Shown piece by piece: positions 1-8,100 of a stretch of DNA of 15,486 nucleotides. The stretch covers positions 1-15,486 of the forward strand of contig VYFM01000486.1 of NCBI GenBank assembly GCA_009842375.1. The letters are read 5' to 3'. The position numbers and the translations under genes are program-made. Source of the stretch: Candidatus Poribacteria bacterium. GTDB taxonomy: Bacteria > Poribacteria > WGA-4E > WGA-3G. Numbering within the stretch: position 1 is the first letter of the stretch; every line of letters starts with the position of its first letter. The notes beneath the pieces are model-generated. The model did no database searches and was not told where the DNA came from. It was given only the letters and a program-made list of their open reading frames with translations.

Positions 1-41
1 TTTGATAAACCTGCATCGGAAACATAACGGACAACAGAAGT

Positions 42-98
42 TGTAGCACAAACTTTTAGTTTGTGCCGCTGAGACGCAAACTAAAAGTGTGCGCTACA
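42..98. repeat. Small palindromic element (24-bp inverted arms)
   Basis: Positions 42-65 and 75-98 form inverted arms of 24 bp with three mismatches around a 9-base spacer. The left arm begins TGTAGCACAAACTTTTAG and the right arm ends GTGTGCGCTACA. The element lies just before the TnpB remnant and could form a hairpin or cruciform. It resembles the short dispersed palindromes of repeat-rich genomes. Whether it is a mobile miniature element or a REP-like sequence cannot be told from one copy. Confidence 0.7.
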
Positions 99-208
99 GA
101 AATGTCCCATTAATTATGGACTTTACTATAAATAACCCTGAGACACCGCAAAACCCTTTGACTTTTAGTGTGAAATATTATATACTTAGCTTAAGTTACA
201 CAGACGCT

Positions 209-319
209 TGTGTTGCTTCTGCAGCTACTACGGCAGGGCATGCCGAAAGTTACGCCTGTGGAGTCCGACTAAGACCACAACCTGTGGCACGAGAGACGGA
301 AGCAGGAAACGCCATTTAG
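209..319 (+). pseudogene. tnpB: TnpB C-terminal remnant (IS200/IS605 family)
   Basis: The last 35-40 codons before the TAG at 317-319 read like the extreme C-terminus of a TnpB RNA-guided nuclease. They contain a TTAGHAESYACGVR motif and end EAGNAI, both typical of TnpB tails. The open frame runs back to 89, but the upstream part passes through a palindrome and does not look like TnpB. The RuvC and zinc-finger parts are therefore missing and this is a decayed 3' end. It sits directly before a right-end hairpin in the order expected for an intact element. The family call rests on the short tail plus that hairpin. The exact 5' limit of the remnant is uncertain. Confidence 0.65.
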
Positions 320-340
320 CACAAAACTGCTAATATAAGA

Positions 341-377
341 GCGAAGAATCCCCAGGCTTTAGCGGGGAGTATGTCAA
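341..377 (+). mobile_element. IS200/IS605-type right end with hairpin
   Basis: The sequence GCGAAGAATCCCC starts an imperfect hairpin. CCCC at 350-353 pairs with GGGG at 364-367 and GC at 356-357 pairs with GC at 362-363. The loop is TTTA and AG is a two-base bulge. It is followed by AGTATGTCAA, ending at 377. A hairpin just downstream of a tnpB stop, with a terminal TCAA, is the usual arrangement of an IS605-group right end recognised by TnpA. The bulge suggests a small deletion from a perfect stem. No left end or tnpA is visible in the window. Confidence 0.6.
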
Positions 378-411
378 TATACCATTTTTCATAATTCCTA
401 AATAGAGAACA

Positions 412-1545
412 ATGTTAAACACATTAACTCAACAAATTCAGTCGCGCGCCCACGAACTCGGATTTGAACTTGTCGGGATTATTCCTGCCGAAGAAAGTCA
501 GACCATACAACGTTACCGTGAATGGATTACCAACGGTTATGCTGGCAAGATGGGGTACCTTGAAAGACACCTACCCCTCAAGGAAGATACCAGAAAACTC
601 CTACAGGAAACTAAATCTGTTATCAGTCTTGCCATGAACTATTATACCCTGGACCCTTCAAAAGCACTCGCTGAGGATCCATCACGTGGTCAAATATCTC
701 GCTATGCGTGGGGTGATGACTACCATGATGTTATTCGAGAACGCCTTTTATTGCTCGTAGAGTTCATAAAAGACACCGCTGAAACCGAACTCAAAAGTCG
801 CGTCTTTGTGGATTCAGGACCGATTTTGGAAAGAGAATACGCTCAAAAAGCCAAACTTGGTTGGATTGGAAAAAACACCAATCTGATTAACTGGCGTTCA
901 GGATCATGGTACTTTCTTGCAGAGGTGCTTGTCAGTGTAGATTTAGAATCCGAAACTGCAACACTCCGGGGCAGTTGCGGTACATGCACAAAGTGTATTG
1001 AAGCATGTCCCACAGATGCGTTTGTTGAACCGAATTTGCTTGATTCAAGGCTATGTATATCCTACTTAACTATTGAATTAAAAGACAGCATACCGAAGGA
1101 ACTCCGATCGAGAATGGGAAACTTGATTTTTGGGTGTGATATTTGCCAAGAGGTCTGTCCGTGGAATAGCAAAGCAATTCCTACGACTGAACCAGCATTT
1201 CAACCCCGCGAAGGAAACCTCGTCCCTGAGTTGCTAACACTTGTTGATATGACACAAAGCGAGTTCAGTAAAAAGTTCAAAGGGAGTCCGATTAAACGCG
1301 CAAAGTGGAAAGGTTTCTTACGAAATGTGATCGTTGCTATTGGTAATTGGGGATCACGTGCTGCTGTTCCCGCTTTGAAGAAAGCCTTAGTTGACGAGGA
1401 ACCCTTGGTCCGTAGCCATGCTGCGTGGGCATTGGGGCAAATCGGTGGGAAAACTGCTGAACAAGCATTAGAAGCACAAATGGCATGTGAAGTTGATATA
1501 GAGGTAATCTCGGAAATTCAGGATGCACTCCAAGTCATAAACTAA
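412..1545 (+). CDS. queG: Epoxyqueuosine reductase QueG with C-terminal HEAT-like repeats
   Basis: QueG is a cytosolic cobalamin- and Fe-S-dependent enzyme that reduces epoxyqueuosine to queuosine at position 34 of tRNAs with GUN anticodons, the last step of queuosine synthesis. The N-terminal half (about 1-180) carries the family motifs, including NGYAGKMGYLERH near 41-53 and VDSGPILEREYA at 133-144. D134 matches the proposed proton donor. Two ferredoxin-like [4Fe-4S] motifs follow: C189-x2-C192-x2-C195-x3-C199, and C215 with C242-x2-C245-x3-C249. Residues 300-375 form HEAT/PBS-lyase-like helical repeats (AVPALKKAL and HAAWALGQIGG), as in the longer QueG forms. The 377-residue length is normal. 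The start gives the full family N-terminus; its Shine-Dalgarno is weak. The gene is monocistronic and converges on the minus-strand membrane-protein gene with only 2 bp between stop codons. Confidence 0.97.
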   Translation: MLNTLTQQIQSRAHELGFELVGIIPAEESQTIQRYREWITNGYAGKMGYLERHLPLKEDTRKLLQETKSVISLAMNYYTLDPSKALAEDPSRGQISRYAWGDDYHDVIRERLLLLVEFIKDTAETELKSRVFVDSGPILEREYAQKAKLGWIGKNTNLINWRSGSWYFLAEVLVSVDLESETATLRGSCGTCTKCIEACPTDAFVEPNLLDSRLCISYLTIELKDSIPKELRSRMGNLIFGCDICQEVCPWNSKAIPTTEPAFQPREGNLVPELLTLVDMTQSEFSKKFKGSPIKRAKWKGFLRNVIVAIGNWGSRAAVPALKKALVDEEPLVRSHAAWALGQIGGKTAEQALEAQMACEVDIEVISEIQDALQVIN

Positions 1546-1547
1546 AT

Positions 1548-2570
1548 CTATACGGCAATTGGGTTTTCTGAAATCTCTCCATTATCGTTTTCCCTTCTTA
1601 CCTGCTCATAATATAAGTGTGTTGTCAAAATCCCCCAGAGCTGTACCATAACTGCATAGGTAAGGGTGTTTACCAGCAGTACTATAAATGTTATCCAAAA
1701 TCTGGGGGTAAACGATAAATCCAACGTAATATTGCCAAGGGAAAATGAAAATCCCATATAGGTGAAGAAGAAAGGAATTCCAAAAAGAAGTGTGAAAAAC
1801 TCAACTGATACCAATTTGTCTCGAATCGGCAACAGTTCAGGTGCTGCAAATGATAGTAGTAGCAAGGTAATAACCATTAGTATATTAGAAAGAACTGCTG
1901 TAATCCATGCAAGTAACAGATATTTGCCGAAGAACCTAAACCAATTTCCCCGATCAAGTTCACTGCTTCGTCGAAAAGCCCTTACAGCAGTGAGATCTTC
2001 TATCATTATACCTTGATGGATAAGACTCCATCGTACAAAAAAGTAAATTAAAACAACGAAAAATCCTAATATGTTTAACATCATGAGTGAATAGTAATTG
2101 ACAACTAATCCCAATAATCCATTCAAGAAGAGCCAAATGAATACAATTGCAAAACACCAAACTGCTAATATAAAACCAGCACCGAAAATTGTTCCTTTTC
2201 TGCGATATGTTTGTTGCCAGATATCTTGAAATGATACATTGGTACCACGAAAAAGATAAGAAGACAGAAGGACAAACATAGACAAGGCAAACCAAAGGAA
2301 TATCAAAAGGAAAGAGGAAAATGTAAATGTGATGTTCCAACTGAATTCTGAAGTTGCTGTAAAACCATCTGAAATACTGAAATCCCACGAAGGATATGGG
2401 AATAAATTGTAAAAACAGAAAAACATCACCAAATCAATGATGAGACCGAATATGATAACGGGTATCATTACCAGCCAAAATAGACCAAAGTGAGAACGAT
2501 AAAACCTAATAAGTCTACTAAAAAGTTTGAACACACCAACAGGGTATCTGTCTTCAGTTAAACCTAACAT
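1548..2570 (-). CDS. Multi-pass membrane protein of unknown function
   Basis: This 340-residue protein is strongly hydrophobic. I see about six or seven membrane segments, near residues 28-53, 84-107, 128-150, 161-180, 217-241, 256-278 and 292-316. A short charged N-terminus and a polar tail (about 321-340) flank them. Between segments 4 and 5 is a charged stretch, MIEDLTAVRAFRRSSELDRG, with an amphipathic look. It recalls the loop of broad membrane families such as DUF975 or the glycerophosphodiester phosphodiesterase membrane domain, where a serine follows an Ala/Arg helix. No catalytic motif is visible. A good Shine-Dalgarno (AAGGAAG) precedes the ATG. It lies 65 bp downstream of the RDD gene on the same strand, so co-transcription and a shared role are likely. 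I do not assign a function. Confidence 0.85.
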   Translation of the reverse strand: MLGLTEDRYPVGVFKLFSRLIRFYRSHFGLFWLVMIPVIIFGLIIDLVMFFCFYNLFPYPSWDFSISDGFTATSEFSWNITFTFSSFLLIFLWFALSMFVLLSSYLFRGTNVSFQDIWQQTYRRKGTIFGAGFILAVWCFAIVFIWLFLNGLLGLVVNYYSLMMLNILGFFVVLIYFFVRWSLIHQGIMIEDLTAVRAFRRSSELDRGNWFRFFGKYLLLAWITAVLSNILMVITLLLLSFAAPELLPIRDKLVSVEFFTLLFGIPFFFTYMGFSFSLGNITLDLSFTPRFWITFIVLLVNTLTYAVMVQLWGILTTHLYYEQVRRENDNGEISENPIAV

Positions 2571-2635
2571 ATTCTTTCTTCCTTGGTGAACCCTATTACC
2601 TCATTGTCAAACCTTATACCTATTTTCACTTAAGG

Positions 2636-3397
2636 TTACTCTGATGTCTTTAGAGTATAAACTTCCTCAAGAAATTTATCGTAACGGATAGTACCCTCAC
2701 CACCCATCTTATCAGCAATAGGCTTGCCAATTGTTCGTGATAATTCAAATCTGCGTGTAGTGGATAGGTTTTCACGACGACTAAGAAATTCACGAATCAT
2801 ATCTAATTCGGTGTCACTTACTAACTCAGGTTTGATCCAATCACTGTAAAGGTTTTCTTGTGGGGTAATGTTGATAGGTGAGGAAGATGTATTTAGATTT
2901 GCACTGGTTAGTTTTATGTCTGACCGAGAGGTTTTTACAACAAGTGTGCCTGCTGCCAAGTCCCCTAAACGTTGCCAATCCTTGTTAATCAGCATAACGA
3001 ACAGACCAGTCCCATAACAAATTGGGAGAAAATCAACCACTCGCACGATATTACGGATTGCTGAATCTGCGAAACTAATCGGGTAACCGCCTTCTTTGAT
3101 GACACGTAACCCAAGGACACGTTTTCCGGGAGATTGTCCATTTGTCGTTATCTCAAATACCATGTAATATCCCCAAAATATGGCAAAGATGATTATTCCG
3201 CCAAGTGCCCCAAGCCATTTGCCGAATACTTCACCAAGTTCCACTATAAAACTGATATTCACATAGGCACCGACAATAAAGATAAGTGCCAGTAATATCG
3301 TGTCCAGCAGTGCAGCGTAGAAACGTGAACCGATTCCTGCTTTCTGATAATTGATGTCAATCTGTTCTGGTGTTTCTACTGAAAGTTGTTCATTCAT
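2636..3397 (-). CDS. RDD-family membrane protein with cytosolic C-terminal tail
   Basis: The first 160 residues match the RDD family. The signature Arg is R25 (GIGSRFYAALLD), the first Asp is D32 at the start of membrane segment 1, and a further Asp, D122, lies in RVVDFLP. Between segments 2 and 3 is the conserved loop GQSPGKRVLGLRVI (87-100). Membrane segments lie near 33-52, 63-83 and 123-138, followed by the family-typical QRLGDLAAGTLVVK (142-155). The last 90 residues are soluble. They contain a helical stretch with REFLSRRENLSTTRRFEL, a tail type I recall in RDD proteins encoded beside other membrane proteins such as SpoIIM-like ones. RDD proteins are poorly characterised, with transport proposed for some. 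The Shine-Dalgarno is weak. It is the first gene of the pair with the downstream membrane protein. Confidence 0.92.
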   Translation of the reverse strand: MNEQLSVETPEQIDINYQKAGIGSRFYAALLDTILLALIFIVGAYVNISFIVELGEVFGKWLGALGGIIIFAIFWGYYMVFEITTNGQSPGKRVLGLRVIKEGGYPISFADSAIRNIVRVVDFLPICYGTGLFVMLINKDWQRLGDLAAGTLVVKTSRSDIKLTSANLNTSSSPINITPQENLYSDWIKPELVSDTELDMIREFLSRRENLSTTRRFELSRTIGKPIADKMGGEGTIRYDKFLEEVYTLKTSE

Positions 3398-3586
3398 AGA
3401 CCAATTTTATGTGTGCGGTATACGGGACGTGCTTACTACCATATCGGTTTACAGCACTCCATTCATCCTACAATACGTTTTATTTAGAAATCTTGAAACA
3501 GGATTGATACGCGACAATTGAATGGTTCTGTATTTCTCTGGAGAATCACAACGATTTTATGGTAAAGTATACAATGTTTGTGATGT

Positions 3587-4411
3587 TTATTCCCATCGTG
3601 CCCAAGCATTCGGATTGACATAACCTTCGTCTGAATAGGGATCATCGCCTGAAACGACAACTACACCACGATAATTGCGTTGTCCCTTCCATCCGAGCCA
3701 AGATGCTGTTGAACAGTAATGGCTGACGAGAACACGACGATAGGCATTACTTCGGTTCTTTTTGGATCTATGTAAAAGATATCCGTTGAAAAAGAGGACA
3801 CTTCTGGCTGTCATTTCGATTGGAATTTCGTAAGAATCATCAAAACCGACTGCTTCGTGACAACTGTCAAATTCGTCGCGTTTGTTATGTGGATGGCGAT
3901 CATATATCACACCGGAACGATGGCTGTTGGGTAATACCCAGATACATCCATTATCAATAGTGGCATCATCTAATGTGATCCATGCACCAACGAGCGATCG
4001 GTCACGCGTTGGTATTGGATGTTCGTCTTGGTGCCACGGATTACCAGTATGTCCCGGTACTTTACCTAACATCATAGACTGCATACACTTGACACCACCA
4101 TCCCAAAATGGGATGTGAGCACCTACAATTTCTTTCAGGATTTCACATATTTTTGGATGTTCAACGTAACGACGAACGAGTGGACTTAATGTATGTGGTT
4201 CACCGACACACATTATCCGATCTAAGACTTCTGTTTCTGAAGCATTTTCTGGCATGGATGGAATTGCAGCACAGTCATAATCTCCACGGAAGATTTTTAC
4301 CATTTCCGATTTTAGTTCATCACATTCTTCATGTGTAATAATATTTTGAACTAATAGATAACCGTCATGGATGTACTTTTCTGTCCAACTTTCAGAAGGT
4401 TTATTTGTCAT
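3587..4411 (-). CDS. Phytanoyl-CoA dioxygenase (PhyH) family protein
   Basis: This is a 274-residue Fe(II)/2-oxoglutarate-dependent oxygenase of the PhyH family, predicted soluble. The iron-binding triad is visible: H127 and D129 in NPWHQDEHPIP, and distal H214 in GYLLHRSKKN. R225 or R226 is placed to bind the 2-oxoglutarate carboxylate. Between them are the usual strands LVGAWITLDDATIDNGCIWVLP and PNSHRSG. The N-terminus (YIHDGYLLVQNIITHEECDEL) is also typical. The substrate cannot be read from sequence, because bacterial members hydroxylate many small molecules and natural products. The start is supported by GAGGAG nine bases upstream of the ATG. It stands between rpoC and the RDD gene on the same strand, but about 700 bp with a mobile element and a hairpin separate it from rpoC. 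It is therefore probably transcribed separately. Confidence 0.93.
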   Translation of the reverse strand: MTNKPSESWTEKYIHDGYLLVQNIITHEECDELKSEMVKIFRGDYDCAAIPSMPENASETEVLDRIMCVGEPHTLSPLVRRYVEHPKICEILKEIVGAHIPFWDGGVKCMQSMMLGKVPGHTGNPWHQDEHPIPTRDRSLVGAWITLDDATIDNGCIWVLPNSHRSGVIYDRHPHNKRDEFDSCHEAVGFDDSYEIPIEMTARSVLFFNGYLLHRSKKNRSNAYRRVLVSHYCSTASWLGWKGQRNYRGVVVVSGDDPYSDEGYVNPNAWARWE

Positions 4412-4636
4412 TTACGAAGACTCCTCTATCCTATTCAAACTGTTTCCACATGATACCACATCTTATAGTGGATGTCATTTCAAAAATGCTTCAGCAAATC
4501 AGAACCAAGTTCGTAGGTTGGAGCAGCGTAGCGACTTCTGATCAAAAGGATAGGAACTTTGTTGGGTGTCCCATCTGTTAGTAATCAAACGATACACCCT
4601 TACACAGACCTATTGTTGCACGATATGGGACCAGAC

Positions 4637-4798
4637 TTATACCATTTCTAATTGATAAATCGTCATAATAAACTGTAGGTCGGAGTGAGCAAAGCGAAGT
4701 CCGACACATATCATTTCATTGGGTTTCCCATGTCGGACTTCGCTACGCTCACTCCGACCTACAAGACAATGATCCTTCATCATTTAGAAATGGTATTA
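4637..4798. mobile_element. MITE-like element with TTA target duplication
   Basis: The element runs 4640-4795 (156 bp). Its outermost 12 bases are perfect inverted repeats: TACCATTTCTAA at 4640-4651 and its complement at 4784-4795. Inside lies a second inverted pair of 32 bases with two mismatches, at 4675-4706 and 4731-4762, carrying GTAGGTCGGAGTGAGC. A 24-base loop separates them. TTA occurs directly outside both ends (4637-4639 and 4796-4798), as expected for a 3-bp target duplication. There is no coding capacity, so it would need a transposase in trans. A 3-bp TNA duplication fits some IS5-group transposases, but that link is inference. Confidence 0.7.
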
Positions 4799-5045
4799 GC
4801 AGACAATCGTTCCGATTTTCATACAAGTGGTACAGAATGGAGAACACCTCTGCTCTGAGGTATCGGCTTAGTAAGAAGAGTTAATGGACATACCAACTTT
4901 CTTCATGACGGTAGGGCATGTGACCTGATGGTAGGCATTCTTTGGCACGGAAGTGAAGCAGAAAAATCACGACAAACGATCTTGGGATGACAAAGACTGA
5001 ACGCGATGCACTCATAGCGTTTCGGCAATCCCTATAAATACGTAC

Positions 5046-5089
5046 ACATAACGACACCGAATGCAAGAGTGCATTTGGTGTCGTTATGT
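5046..5089 (-). terminator. Probable rpoBC transcription terminator hairpin
   Basis: Inverted arms at 5046-5064 and 5071-5089 (19 bp, one mismatch) surround the loop AAGAGT. The hairpin starts 24 bases past the rpoC stop codon on the minus strand, the right place for an operon terminator. The U-tract after the stem is poor (GTACGTATTTATA in the minus-strand sense). It may therefore be a weak intrinsic terminator, a 3'-end stabilising hairpin, or a repeat captured in this role. Confidence 0.6.
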
Positions 5090-5112
5090 TACTCAAACAG
5101 TTTATCTTACGA

Positions 5113-8100
5113 CTAATCTTCAACAACTTCAGCGACTGGTTCAGGAATTTCTTCTGGAATTGCTTCCGGTTCTTGCTCCTCAATTGCGTTATAAGATACA
5201 TCGAGTTCCTGCCAATGAGAGAAACCGGTTCCTGCGGGGATGAGTCGTCCGAGGATGACGTTCTCTTTCAGACCTGTCAGCATGTCAGTTTGACCTTCAA
5301 CAGCAGCGTCAGTTAGGACTTTAGGTGTCTGCTGGAAACTCGCTGCAGAAATGAAACTATCTGTGCTTAACGAAGCTTTGCTAATACTTTGCAGGACAGG
5401 TTCACCTGTTGCAGGAGTACCGCCATCTTGCTCAACGCGTCTATTTTCTGCGTGGAACTTGTATCTTGTGACTTCATCATTCGCGTAGAACGTTGTATCA
5501 CCGACAGTGAGAATACGTATCTTCTGAAGCATTTGCCGCACAATCACTTCCACGTGTTTGTCGTTGATCGTGTTGGTTCCATAGACAGTCTGCACTTCAT
5601 CAACGAGATATGTCCAAAGTGCTTCTTCACCTTCAAGGGAATGTCCATTGAGCGTTGTCCTACCGATTGCAAGGATATCGTGTGGATTGAGATATCCGTC
5701 TGTTAAGGGTTGACCCGCTTCCACCCAATCGCCATCGTCAACGCGACGTTTCTCATCCGGTATAGAATATAACCGACTTCTTGAAGCATCATCTACGATA
5801 CGGTATTGGGGAACACCCGCTTTCTGTCCAGTGAGTTGGATACGTCCATCAATCTCAGCAATTTCGGCAGCGTCCTCACGTTTTGGACGACGTGCTTCAA
5901 AAAGTTCAGTCACACGTGGGATACCGACAACGATGTCAAGGTTCGTAGTTTTCTCGTGCAGTTCCGCTAACGGTTGTTGCGCCCTGACTTCCTCGCCATC
6001 TTTCACAGAAACAGAATATCCAGCTGGGATAAGGTGTGATTTGTGACTACCATCTGAATTTTGGATTTCTATCCGGAAGGTTTCAATGAGACCGTCAACA
6101 TCAACACCTGTGTATTGTTCAAGAGCCGCGTTATATTCCCAATCTTTTAAATCCTGTCCAACTTTGAGTGTGCAGTTCGGGTGCAATACTTTTGTCACCT
6201 TATATGTATTCCTTGAAGTGGATGCCACTTCCTTTTTATAGTCAGCATCACTAAGGATTTCATCCACAACAACCTTGGAATCCGCATCGTTGACTTTTGT
6301 CACCTTAAATACACGTTCAGTATCAAAGCCTTTGTAGAGACGTTGTGCGCGTTTATATTCAGTTTCATCAATCTGTTGTCCAGCAGTGAATGGACATTCA
6401 GCATGATGAACGGCAAGCACATGATACACAAGTTTTAATTCCGGTAGCGGCGTATCTGTCTCTCTGTGCTGTTTAACGAGTGTTTTGTAGGCAGTTTCAA
6501 CCAATACATCATCAGTTTCTTCACCATCGACCAACTGTATGTATAGTTTCTCAAAGTCAAATCCTTTGTAGCTGCGACGATAGCGGTTAGACTCAGATTG
6601 CGTGATAAGCTCATCTACAGGTACGGGAAAGTCTGGGTGATGTGATGCTACGACGCGATATAAGCGATCAACTTCAAATGCGTCTTCATTTTTTATGACA
6701 TCCACCTCAAATCCTGGATAAACCTTTAACACCGCTTTTTTCTCATTTTCTGTGAGCAGCGTTTCGAGGTCTAAATTACATTCTGGATGATGCACAGCAG
6801 TTATTCGGTATTTTAACTTTTCAGCAGTAAATCCACTGTATTTATCTAGGAGTGCATCTTTCTTATCAAGTTCAATGTATTCATCTGGCTCTAACGGACA
6901 TTCAGGATGCATCACATTTGTGATTCTGCACAGTGAAGTTGAGGGACGTTGCACATCAAATGCTTTGTGCATCTCTTGTAGGCGACGGAATTCCGCAGCA
7001 GACAATTCCTCACCAACTTCCGTATCAATTCCTTCACTAACCTCTGTCACGGTATACACCGGTTCACTTAGTTCCAGATGGTATTGACTTTCTTCGTCCG
7101 GTGTGAGTAACTTACCTTCCTTATATGGACAACTTGAATGCGTTACCGACTTAATTAAGAACTTCATCTCAGCAGTAACACTGTTCTGCTTTTGTAAATA
7201 TTCGTTTTCAGTCAGTGTAGTGCCATCATCCGTAAGGTACACCCATTCACCTTCAAAAGGTCGAATTTCCGCACGCCAAGTTTCTGCTTCACTATCTGTC
7301 AGCATGGTACCAGGTTTCAGAGATGTTTCTGGATGTTTTACACTCTCAACCCGATAAAGTGCTTCAGAGCATCGTAAAAGGGAGAACATTTGTGAAAACT
7401 TAACATATTCATGCTCCGTTAGATACTGTCGCTCTTGTAGCGATATATCTTTTCCTGCATTCGCCTCAACGACATCAGGACGGTTCACTTTCGCCACCTG
7501 ATAGACGATGTTTTCCACCTCAAATCCGGGAAAACGTTCACGGTTTTCTTGGTATTGTTTCTCAGTGAGCAGTTCGTCGGGTTGCAACTTACATTCAGGA
7601 TGTTCGACTGTTTTGACTTTATACTTTGCTTGGTCAAGGTGTTCAGCGACTTGTTGGGCAATAAAAAGCCCACTTTCTTCACGGACGGTGCGTCCCGGGA
7701 TGAAATCTCGGTATCGCACAGTTCCCGTCGTCTTAGCCAATATTTTTCGTGCGAGACCTTCGCTCACATCTTCAACCACACCACCCGTATGGAACGTACG
7801 CATCGTCAGCTGCGTTCCGGGTTCACCGATGGATTGCGCTGCAATAATACCAATTGCTTCCCCAACATTGACGAGCTGTCCTGATGTTAAATCAGCACCG
7901 TAGCAGGTTGCACAGACACCTTTCTCTGCTTCACATGTCAGTATTGATCTAACTCGCACACTTGGAACTTCAGCATCTTCTATAATCTGTGCTATTTGTG
8001 GTGTGATAAGAGTATCACTCTCAGCTATCACCTCTTTTGTGGTAGGATGTAGTACAGGTTCCACTGTAACTCGTCCGCTGATTTTGAAACTGATTGAACC

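Larger units (their letters stand above)
4412..5112. other. Non-coding interval between the PhyH gene and rpoC
   Basis: I find no convincing gene here. From low to high coordinate it holds the Shine-Dalgarno of the PhyH gene and a partial dispersed-repeat motif at about 4512-4536 (GTAGGTTGGAGCAGCG), flanked by ATCAGAA at 4498-4504 and TTCTGAT at 4536-4542. Next come the MITE-like element at 4640-4795, an unassigned stretch of about 250 bp, and the hairpin at 5046-5089 just past the rpoC stop. The unassigned stretch could be a decayed gene, but no conserved protein motif is visible in any frame. Confidence 0.6.

Noticed and set aside
371..393. TATACCATTTTTC after the IS right end resembles the MITE end TACCATTTCTAA
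   Set aside because: Only about ten bases match, with no partner end nearby. It is likely chance, although it could be a decayed MITE end.
5046..5089. CRISPR or riboswitch interpretation of the hairpins in the intergenic regions
   Set aside because: No regularly spaced direct repeats and no known riboswitch core. Position and shape fit a terminator or simple palindromes better.
4881..5201. Minus-strand frame of 106 codons overlapping the 3' end of rpoC
   Set aside because: It overlaps the rpoC coding end in another frame and runs through the terminator hairpin, and it has no family-like motifs.
6079..7626. Possibility that the repeat region is an assembly error or a recent DNA slippage product
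   Set aside because: The units are clearly diverged at DNA and protein level, remain in frame without stops, and are bounded by SBHM-like flanks and a normal trigger-loop arm.
7508..7903. Long + strand frames opposite rpoC
   Set aside because: They are antisense shadows of a strongly supported conserved gene. Serine- and cysteine-rich content is typical of such shadows.
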